A stretch of 30,100 nucleotides of DNA from Nemertoderma westbladi (taxonomy: Eukaryota > Xenacoelomorpha > Nemertodermatida > Nemertodermatidae): assembly GCA_032718475.1 (NCBI GenBank), contig JAUCBJ010007230.1, positions 1 through 30,100 on the forward strand, given 5' to 3'. The notes under the pieces were generated by a model. That model saw nothing but the letters and a program-made list of their open reading frames with translations, was not told the DNA's origin and made no database searches. How positions within the stretch are numbered: position 1 is the first letter of the stretch; every line of letters starts with the position of its first letter. This document shows, one piece after another, positions 17,791 through 26,362 of the stretch. The translations under genes were made by a program, and so were the position numbers.

Positions 17791-20030
17791 GTAAAAATAG
17801 TAAAAGAGTAAAAATATCGCGAATAAAAATATAGAGAGTAAAGATATCGCGAATAAAAATATCGAGAGTAAACATATCACGAGTAAAAATATCGAGAGTA
17901 AACATATCACGAGTAAAAATATCGAGAGTAAACATATCACGAGTAAAAATATCGAGAGTAAAAAAATCGAGATTAAAGATATCGCGAGTAAACATATCAC
18001 GAGTAAAAATATCGAGAGTAAACATATCACGAGTAAAAATATCGAGAGTAAACATATCACGAGTAAAAATATCGAGAGTAAAGATATCGCGAGTAAAAAT
18101 ATCGAGAGTAAAAAAATCGAGATTAAAGATATCGCGAGTAAAAATATCGAGAGTAAAAATATCGAGAGTAAAATATCGAGAGTAAAAATATCGAGTGTTG
18201 AAAAATATCGAGGGTAAAAATATCGAGAGTAAAAATATCGAGAGTAAAAATATCGAGAGTAAAAATATCGAGAGTAAAAATATCGAGAGTAAAAATACCG
18301 AGAGTAAAAATATCGAGAGTAAAAATATCGAGAGTAAAAATATCGAGAGTAAAAATATCGAGAGTAAAAATATCGAGAGTAAAAATATCGAGAGTAAAAA
18401 TATCGAGAGTAAAAATATCGAGAGTAAAAATATAGAGTGTTGAAAAATATCGAGGGTAAAAATATCGAGAGTAAAAATATCGAGAATAAAAATATCGAGA
18501 GTAAAAATATCGAGAGTAAAAATATCGAGAGTAAAAATATCGAGAGTAAAAATATCGAGAGTAAAAATATCGAGAGTAAAAATATCGAGAGTAAAAATAT
18601 CGAGAGTAAAAATATCGAGAGTAAAAATATCGAGAGTTAAAATATCGAGAGTAAAAATATTGAGAGTAAAAATATCTAGAGTAAAAAGATCGAGAGTAAA
18701 AATATCGAGAATAAAAATATCGAGAGTAAAAATATCCAGTGTTGAAAAATATCTAGAGTAAAAATATCGAGAGTAAAAATATCGAGTGTTGAAAAATATC
18801 AAGGGTAAAAATATCGAGAGTAAATATATCGAGAGTAAAAATATCGAGAGTAAAAATATCGAGAGTAAAAATATCGCGAGTAAAAATATCGAGAGTAAAA
18901 ATATCGAGAGTAAAAATATCGCGAGTAAAAATATCGAGAGTAAAAATATCGAGAGTAAAAATATCGAAAGTAAAAATATCGAGAATAAAAATATCGACAG
19001 TAAAAATATCGAGAGTAAAAATATCGAGAGTAAAAATATCGAGAGTAAAAATATCGAGAGTAAAAATATCGAGTAAAAATATCGAGTGTTGAAAAATATC
19101 GAAAGTAAAAATATCGAGAGTAAAAATATCGAGAGTAAAAATATCGAGAGTAAAAATATCGAGAGTAAAAATATCGAGAGTAAAAATATCGAGAATAAAA
19201 ATATCGAGAGTAAAAATATCGAGAGTAAAAATATCGAGAGTAAAAATATCGAGAGTAAAAATATCGAGAGTAAAAATATCGAGAGTAAAAATATCGAGAA
19301 TAAAAATATCGAGAGTAAAAATATCGAAAGTAAAAATATCGAGTAAAAATATCGTTCCCCAGTAAAAATATCGAGTAAAAATATCGCTCCCCAGTAAAAA
19401 TATCGAGAGTAAAAATATCGAGAGTAAAAATATCGAGAGTAAAAATATCGAGAGTAAAAATATCGAGAGTAAAAATATCGAGAATAAAAATATCGAGAGT
19501 AAAAATATCGAGAGTAAAAATATCGAGAGTAAAAATATCGAGAGTAAAAATATCGAGAATAAAAATATCGAGAGTAAAAATATCGAAAGTAAAAATATCG
19601 AGAATAAAAATATCGACAGTAAAAATATCGAGAGAAAAATTTCGAGAATAAAAATATCGAGAGTAAAAATATCGAAAGTAAAAATATCGAGAATAAAAAT
19701 ATCGAGAGTAAAAATATCGAGAGTAAAAATATCGAGAGTAAAAATATCGAGAGTAAAAATATCGAGTAAAAATATCGCTCCCCAGTAAAAATATCGAGAG
19801 TAAAAATATAGAGTAAAAATATCGAGAGTAAAAATATCGAGAGTAAATATATCGAGAGTAAATATATCGAGAGTAAAAATATCGAGATATTTTTACTCCG
19901 ATATTTTTACTCTCGATATTTTTACTCTCGATATTTTTACTCTCGATATTTTTACTCTCGATATTTTTACTCGCGATATTTTTACTCGCGATATTTTTAT
20001 TCGCGATATTTTTACTTGCGATATTTTTCA
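17791..20030. repeat. 15-bp intronic minisatellite with terminal inversion
   Basis: About 2.2 kb of near-perfect tandem copies of the 15-mer GAGAGTAAAAATATC (plus strand) with scattered variants. From about 17870 to 18140 the array alternates normal units with a CATATCAC variant, giving a 30-bp higher period. A spacer variant GTTGAAAAATATC recurs near 18195, 18437, 18740, 18787 and 19087. A GTTCCCCA or GCTCCCCA variant occurs near 19354, 19388 and 19778. At 19884-19885 orientation flips and the last ~145 bp run as the reverse complement. Because 15 is a multiple of three, long open frames appear on both strands; these are artefacts. Confidence 0.97.
19871..19898. repeat. inversion centre of the minisatellite
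   Basis: GAGTAAAAATATC (19871-19883), a 2-bp centre GA, then GATATTTTTACTC (19886-19898) form a perfect 13-bp inverted repeat. It marks the point where array units change strand. The inverted arm continues to about 20030 and can pair with any forward part of the array. Confidence 0.95.
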
Positions 20031-20199
20031 TATCTTGATTTTTTTCAATATAACCATTGCAACAGTCTATAAATAGTGGTCCAAAAATGCATAATGTGGC
20101 AAATTCATAAGCAACAATTATAAACTCCCGGGTTTATAGGTGAGAAACATAGAGGCGAATTATTCGATGAAATTGAGAGATTATTTCATAATATTTTAC
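20031..20199. other. 5' end of the VPS8 intron, unique part
   Basis: Non-repetitive intron sequence between the donor at 20199 and the inverted minisatellite arm. No feature is recognised. Confidence 0.5.
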
Positions 20200-21735
20200 C
20201 TGATTATTGTATCCCAGGACTGTCTGGTAGACAGCATGGTCGCCGACCCGTCTCATCGCCTCGCTAACATTGCCGCCCGTCGCCAAACCCTTATAAAAAC
20301 TGGACGAGTACATCAACTGGATATCGGACAAGTCGGATACCTCAACCGACTGCTGACTCTTGGGCCGAATGTCCAGGACATGGGCCCGCTCGTGTTTGTC
20401 GAGGAGGAAGAGAGTCTGGTTGTTCAGCCAATGGAGGGAGATGACGGACAGCGAGGTGTCGATGCAGTTCAGGTAGTAGCAGCGAGCTTGGGAGAGGGAT
20501 GGGATGGACACAAGGAAGAGATTGATAACACCAGAACGTCCAAAACCCAGCACTGGTTCCACAGAGACGCCGGACAACGAGCGTTTAGTTACTATGTTCC
20601 ACGAGATTACGGGAACTTCCGAAGAATTCCCCGCCAAGTAATGTGTGTCGATGACGCGTTGTCTAGGACGAAGAGCGATTACAAACAGTTTGGTCATCGT
20701 CGCCAACGCGATGATAGTGACGTCATTGATGGCGGAACTGGAGGTGGAGCGTGCAGAGGGAGGGATGTTAGGCGGGAGGAGCGGTTGGAAGGTGGAGACT
20801 TCGCCACGACTACCGGAGAAAATACAATGAGTTACGGAACCGCGGGCACCGAGAACTCGGGTGAAGGAAAGTTCGTAGAGCGAACCGCCGGAGTCGAGAC
20901 AGAGAGCGAGTGTGTGGAGAGGGGTGAACCGGAGAGAGAGGGCCACTGTGTGGGGGGTGTGTCCGTCCGGGATGGTCCGGAGCAGACGGCCCTTACCGAG
21001 GTCCCACATGGTAAGCGGACCGCCGGCGTGAGCCGCTAGGAGTCGGGATGCGTCCGTGTTGAAGCAGACGCAGGATACGGGAGTGTCGCGTTGGACCGGA
21101 GAGTCGAGACACCAGAGCAGCGACTGGGTGGGTCCGTAGACGAGGATGGAACCTCGGGACATACCGGTTGCGACCAGGGTGGAGACCGCCAGCGCCGTAG
21201 GGTGTCCGGCGGAGTCCTGGACTGAGTCCGTCTGGGCGGACACACCCCGGAGGACTACGTGACGCAGCACCGAGCCCAGACTGCCGGCCGGGAGAGTAGA
21301 CCCATCGGTAGGTGGGTCAGACCCGTTGGTTTTACTGTTGGCAACAACTGGGATCGATTCGACGCTGCCTTTGGGGCCCGCCGCGTTTAATAAGTTCACT
21401 TTTTTATGGAGTGCGTCGGCGCGCAGTTTGTTGCTGTGGGAGGCAGCCGGGCTTCCGGGAGCGCTGCCGGACTGTCTACGCCTCGAGGAGGCTGGACTCA
21501 AGGTTATCTCGAACTCCGACTCGAGCAATATGGAGTCCAGGAGTTTCTCTGTGTCGGATTGGCCAGTGGTTAGTATACTCTCTAGAGTTGGGAGCACTGG
21601 AACTGCAGGGATATCGAACTCGATGTCGTCTAGGTCGTGAAACGAGAGGTTATCCAGTTGGTCGTCCCCGCACACACTGCCGGCTAAAGAAGAGCCAATT
21701 AACGAGTCGGTATCAACTCCTCTGTCATACGCCAT
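20200..21735 (-). CDS. VPS8: VPS8 coding exon 1 (N-terminal and WD40 beta-propeller half)
   Basis: VPS8 is the CORVET-specific subunit that tethers early endosomes in the Rab5 pathway. This exon gives residues 1-512. An acidic N-terminal stretch holds EFDIPAVPVLPTLESIL (about 39-55), which closely matches the conserved VPS8 N-terminal motif. GSVLRHVVLRGVSAQ (about 154-168) leads into the propeller, with WD-type signatures such as LTMWDLGKGRLLRTI (about 241-255) and the VPS8-like LATGGNVSEAM near the end. I chose the start at 21735 because its context (A at -3, G at +4) is favourable; an in-frame ATG 12 codons upstream (21771) has a poor context. The exon ends CAG|GTAAAA in phase 0 and joins exon 2 to read YNNQ-VLFLGTNGVHV. 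The frame is intact and GC-rich. A Ser-rich segment at about 80-160 is probably disordered. Confidence 0.93.
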
Positions 21736-21771
21736 TGTTACGCGAGTGCACCGCTGCACACATACCAGCAT

Positions 21772-22105
21772 ACAGACATAAGATTCGATATTGAGGTAGA
21801 GCAGAATACAATTTTAGCTTAGGCCTATTCTGCTATTTCTGTATTTGCTTTACCTGTTTACCTCAATATACGATCTTGCATTCTTGTACTCCCTCAATTT
21901 CTTGTCTATTTGCAGTTTAGATGGTTGATCTAATAAACTTAATATAATAAATACTGAAATATTACTGTAATATAATAAACTTAGGCCGTAATGCAATAAT
22001 GTCTTTCTGTCGGTCTGTCTGTCTGCCTATATCGAGTTTACCGGTATGCACTTTCTATTGGTCAATATTATGAATTCGTGTTACCTTACCACTACCACAC
22101 AGCCA
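21772..22105 (-). promoter_or_regulatory. probable 5' UTR and promoter-side region of VPS8, with nested inverted repeats
   Basis: This is the sequence immediately upstream of the VPS8 start on the minus strand. ATATTGAGGTA (21788-21798) is complementary to TACCTCAATAT (21859-21869). Inside it AGCAGAATA (21800-21808) is complementary to TATTCTGCT (21826-21834), so a nested stem-loop of about 80 nt is possible. No clear TATA box or other core element could be assigned, and calling it regulatory rests on position only. Confidence 0.3.
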
Positions 22106-22277
22106 TAGATTGATTGATTGATTTTTTTAACACTATAAGTAACGTACAAAGTTTACAGCACCACTAATAAAAGACAGACAATGTAAAAAAGACACATACA
22201 ATACAATTTAGATAAATATACTGTACGACAGTAAGACAATTACGATATATCAGGTGGTGGCTCAATAGTTATGGTGT
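22105..22277 (-). repeat. possible LINE 3' tail, minus strand
   Basis: A GATTGATTGATTTTTTT run followed by AT-rich sequence resembles, on the minus strand, a LINE 3' end finishing in AATC repeats. Similar-looking AT-rich sequence resumes after the hAT insertion at 23480, so the hAT element may have landed inside it. No coding part is recognised. Confidence 0.25.
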
Positions 22278-23479
22278 GTGGCATACAGTGGCGGTTCTAG
22301 GGGGGGGGGGGGGGGGGGGGGGGGGCAAGGGGGCCTTTGCCCCTCCCCGGGTACCTTGGGGGGGGGGGGGGGGGGGGGCTTGCTCCCTCCCTAGCGAAAG
22401 GTAATGTGGCAAATCCGTACCAGTGGGTACCGACTTTTGCTCGAAAACCGACCTCTCTGGGAAAGACTTATATTTTTTTTCAAAATTTAGTTACTACCCG
22501 GCGGTCTCCATTATAAAACACTCTGATATTTTCGTAAAATTCTGGAACTTTGGGAATTCGGTAAAAAATCGGGAAATTTTTCAAAGTATTTTTTTTTTAA
22601 ATGTTTTTTTTTTGTTTATTTTTTTTCATTGGGGGCTACGACGAACTGTAGCCTGTTTTCGAAACGTCTTCTCCACCGTGCAGTGGCGTGCAGAAGGGGG
22701 GGGGGGGGGGGGACCTTCCAAGGGGCGCCAAAATTTGAGCAGCAGTGGCATCATAGCCAGCTGATAGTATAATCAAGTTTAGCTTATTGATGCTAGAAAT
22801 TTAGTCAATCCAACATACAAACATACAGTACATACAGTTTGGTTCTGTATTGGTTGCATAGCCTTTCAGCACTGCCCACATTGCACATGTTAAGGTGTCA
22901 CAGGTGAGAAGGTAGATGTCTCCTGCAATTGGTCCTTGGTATGGTCACTGGAAATATCTCCATTGGTAAGTTCAGTGGCTTTGTGGTTTAAGGCATGTCC
23001 AAGTAAATTTAAGCAGTACATTTCTTAATATACTGTAATATAATTTTGCAATTAAAATAGTCTGAATTAATAATTTTCAACAGAGTTAAAAATACAAATA
23101 ATGGCCCACTGCATTTAAGTCAAATTAAACTCAGTCTGTCATTTAATTACTTCATCATTACAAATTAATGGAAAGGAGTGCCACACACGTCACGTCTATC
23201 CTCCACATCTTTGGAACGATACGGGTTACCACCAGCTGACGGCTGCGACCCTTCCATTAACTAAATAATTAGAATAGACGCGGGTTTAGACAAAGTTGTT
23301 GTTGGGAATGTTTTTTTTTTGAACGATTTAAAGCTGGCGTTTATAAACTTGTCCAGATTGGACTCCACTGCTTGCGTGGAGCCATTTACAAGTCCGAAAA
23401 ATTGACCTCAGCAAATTAAATATTTTGCCCCCCCCCCCCCCCCCCCAAGCAAAATCCTAAAACTGTCCCTGGTGGCATA
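22278..23479. mobile_element. non-autonomous hAT-type DNA transposon with an 8-bp target duplication
   Basis: The element spans 22286-23471 (1186 bp). It starts CAGTGGCGGTTCTAGG and ends with a sequence whose complement is CAGGGACAGTTTTAGG, so 12 of 16 terminal positions agree. Both ends match the CAGTG/CAGGG style of hAT termini. It is flanked by perfect GTGGCATA copies at 22278-22285 and 23472-23479; 8-bp duplications are characteristic of hAT. Long G runs sit just inside the left end and a C run just inside the right. The interior has no transposase-like frame, so it would have depended on an autonomous relative. Confidence 0.85.
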
Positions 23480-24588
23480 GACAGATTTACAAAGACATAC
23501 TTTGAATAAAATATATAGGCCTACATACAGAAAGATAATTACAAAAGCATCGATATGATTTCAAAGTACAGTTAGAAGAAAATACAGTATGTCGAAAGAA
23601 GTACAGGCAGTATATTAATTAATAAAATTATTAAATAATACTGTACGACAGATAAATTAATTTACGGTGCTAAACTACAGTAAGTCTAATAAAGTATACA
23701 ATTGTCGAGTTATTATGTTATAGCGATAGCAACTGGTTGTTTGTTATGATGGGTGACATTTTGCAACAAGAATGCACTGACCACCACTATATCGCTGGGT
23801 TTCCTGAGCTGAGTACCGTAGGCCTAATTAATAACTTATTTTTCATTGTTTAATTACGAATTAAGGTACGGTACTTACTTCAGTCTATCAGAGGCCTACC
23901 GAACTTTAATTGATTAAATATAAAATTTAACAATATGGTTTTAGGGCCTACCTTAAGCAATCTCACGAAGGAAATTGGAAATTGTATCGGAATCTTCATT
24001 TGACAAAATGGGGTAGGGTAATCTTTTGCGTAGAGCAGTAGAGGTATGTATAGCCTACACCCTACCCTACGCTACATAGATAGAGGCTACACACTGACAC
24101 ATGTAGGTTGATCGTTGACGTAGCCTACATGTAGGTAGAAGTTGAAGTTTTTTATTACACCAAAACACTATAGAAACAATAATAGAGACGCAAATGGAAA
24201 CAAATTATATCTTCTTAAACTAAACAAACATGACTCGACTATGTACTGATGTAGGAGGTCACAAGTATAATCTATTCACTAAGTATACAATTATTACAAT
24301 TCACAGTAATATAATGGAATAATGAATGGGAGGATATGATGCTTTTACTAATACAAGACAACACAAAGTACAATACGAACACAAATGCATTAAAAGTAAA
24401 GGTAAAACATACTGTATAAGATTACATTCTAATTAAAACTTTGATATGTTCAATAAAACATGGCAGTGGTTGATTACATTAAGTGCTGGGTAGATGCACA
24501 TGTAGGGTGAGAATGTAGATCAGTAGGTAGGTGTAATTAATCAGTCAATCCAAACTTTTATTTATTAGTATGGATTATTTAGTATAGA
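23480..24588. other. AT-rich non-coding stretch, possible second LINE tail
   Basis: No gene is recognised. From about 24133, GAAGTTGAAGTTTTTTATTACACC begins a segment that, read on the minus strand, ends like a LINE 3' tail (TAATAAAAAACTTCAACTTC). TAGGCCTA occurs at 23516 and 23819. Confidence 0.3.
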
Positions 24589-25515
24589 CTACCAAATTGC
24601 CAGGGCACAGGGCGACATATTTTCTAACTTTATATCGCAGGCGACATTATTTCTCAGTATGTCCCAAGGTGTACTAAATAACAGTTTATTTAGGTTATTT
24701 AGTAGGTATACCTTGTTGTTACCAACCAATCCCGGAAAAAATAACAATCGCAATGATAACCTATCTAAAAATAGTGATATTTTAGTATCTGCAATCTGCA
24801 TGTTGAAATTATATTTATGCCTGTTTGCCGTGTTGTGAATACAGTAGTTAGCTTACGGTACCGGCTACCTTTACTAACATGAGTGAAAGTGAAAGTTATA
24901 AGAATAAGACTACCGTAGGCCTATGGTATGTTTTCAGTTCAGATTGTAGGTAGACTGACTGCATGCATCGTACAGTACCGGTCTGCCGGTAGTGGTACCA
25001 CAGCTTCCTTTAAGGTCTCAATGACATCACTGCCTTGCAACTACAAAGCCTACCTGACCGGTACGCCTACAGAACAGAGCATATTGGGAAATAATTTAAT
25101 GTACCGGTACTGGCAAACTAAACGGGAAATGCAGTACTGGTAGGCCTACACTACAAGTTCAGATTGCACACTCAACTCAGCCTACTCAGAGATCTTTTAC
25201 TTTCGGTATTTGACAATTATGGACAGCAGCATCCTGATCATGGCAGGAATGCTATTCTCAACAGTTTCGGTATTAGTACGTTTGAACGACACTAGCCAAA
25301 CAATCATGGATGAAATCAGATAGAAACTGATAAAAATTGTTACCGGTACCGGTATAGCAGTACTGTATTGTTAGGCCTACTGCTGTACTGTTACTTACTG
25401 GCCTACTGTTAGTATACGGTACTGTACTCATGACTATGACAAGTCCCTAAAAGGTGCCACCCGGCTCCATAGCGCGGGAAATTCAAATGATTGAAAGACA
25501 TGTAATTTGTACTGG
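24589..25515. other. non-coding stretch rich in ACCGGT and TACTGTAC palindromes
   Basis: A minus-strand frame at 24589-24801 (70 aa) has no recognised relatives and is not called. From about 24850 to 25400 the sequence is dense in TACCGGTA-like and AGTACTGT-like self-complementary words, for example TTACCGGTACCGGTA near 25341. TAGGCCTA occurs at 24916, 25141 and 25372. Confidence 0.4.
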
Positions 25516-25519
25516 AAAG

Positions 25520-25542
25520 GGTGGCAGATCAGATCTGCCACC
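25520..25542. repeat. perfect 23-bp palindrome
   Basis: GGTGGCAGATC, a single A, then its exact complement GATCTGCCACC. Similar words nearby (GGTGCCACCC near 25455; GGAAATTCAAATG near 25480 versus GGTAAATTCAAATC near 25554) suggest a larger diverged inverted or repeated structure. Confidence 0.85.
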
Positions 25543-25651
25543 TATATTTTGGCGGTAAATTCAAATCTGTTTTAACATTGAATACGGCAGTGATTTTATA
25601 TGTCCTTTTATTTGACTTTTTTGTCCTCCTTTTTTTTACGAATTGTGCATA

Positions 25652-25702
25652 ATGACTTTTGTTGTCCGTTTAATGACTTTTGTTGTCCTTTAATGACTTT
25701 TT
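25652..25702. repeat. short tandem repeat, about 20-bp unit
   Basis: AATGACTTTTGTTGTCC occurs twice and a third AATGACTTTTTATG follows, about 20 bp apart. Confidence 0.6.
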
Positions 25703-25733
25703 ATGTATGTATTTCTTCAAACTGTCACACTGC

Positions 25734-25982
25734 TGATTTCTGGACTGTCAGACAGTTGATTTCAACATGCCTATGTCAAAACATTCAAAATTTGTTGATT
25801 TCTGGTCTGTCGGACAGTTGGTTTCACTATGCCTGTGCCAAAACATTCAAAATTCCATGATTTATAGACTATGAGATAGATTTCCATATGCGCCTGTGGT
25901 AAAAGACTCTAAATTTAATAGTTTGTGGTTGGTTGTCGATAATCGATTACCACATGACAGCATGACGTAGCAAAACACTTAT
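25734..25982. repeat. 62-bp tandem array, four progressively diverged units
   Basis: Units start near 25734, 25796, 25858 and 25919, with a shared TGATTTCTGG...GTCNGACAGTTG...TTTCA...CAAAACATTC pattern. The first two are close copies and the third and fourth are increasingly degraded. The array runs straight into the 68-bp array. Confidence 0.8.
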
Positions 25983-25984
25983 TT

Positions 25985-26362
25985 TATAGCCAAATACAAT
26001 TACCAATTGATTGAAAGGAGCGTTAAGGCCGGATTTTCTAACCAAAACAATAAACAGTCACTTTACCAAATCAGGGAAAGGAGCAGGTTACAGAGGCGGG
26101 ATTTTCTAACCAAAACAATAAACAATCACTTTACCAAATGAAGGAAAGGAGCAGGTTACATAGATGGTCTTTTCTAACCAAAACAATAAACGATAACATT
26201 ACCAATTGAGAGAAAGGAGCAGGTTACAGAGGCGGGATTTCCTAACCAAAACAATAAACGATCACTTAACTAATTCAGGGAAAGGAGCAGGTTACAGAGG
26301 CGGGATTTTCTAACCAAAACAATAAACGGTCACTTTACCAAATCAGGGAAAGGAGCAGGTAG
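25985..26362. repeat. 68-bp tandem array, about 5.5 units
   Basis: The core GGATTTTCTAACCAAAACAA recurs at 26031, 26099, about 26167, 26235 and 26303, exactly 68 bp apart. Each unit continues with a TCACTTTACCAA and GGAAAGGAGCAGGTTACAGA segment. A partial unit precedes the first. No coding potential. Confidence 0.93.

Larger units (their letters stand above)
17221..20199 (-). other. VPS8: VPS8 intron between the two coding exons
   Basis: This is a phase-0 GT-AG intron of 2979 bp, defined by CAG|GTAAAA at 20199 and TTTCCAG| at 17221. Translation across the junction restores the conserved VPS8 sequence, so the borders are well supported. About three quarters of it is the minisatellite described separately. 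The unique part, 17224-17790, is AT-rich and I see no exon or RNA gene in it. Confidence 0.9.

Noticed and set aside
17756-20031. Long open frames (up to 410 codons) of SKNIE, LDIFT or SRYFY repeats
   Set aside because: They arise because the 15-bp minisatellite unit is a multiple of three. They occur on both strands inside a spliced intron and encode only the repeat.
20140-21039. 299-codon plus-strand open frame
   Set aside because: It is antisense to VPS8 exon 1, has no recognisable domain, and is explained by the GC-rich coding sequence on the other strand.
24589-24801. 70-codon minus-strand frame, considered as a LINE RT C-terminus
   Set aside because: No motif was recognised and nothing coding precedes it. 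The LINE idea rests only on a tail-like sequence 450 bp away.
25985-26362. CRISPR-like appearance of the 68-bp array
   Set aside because: Units are contiguous tandem copies with no unique spacers, and the setting is eukaryotic.
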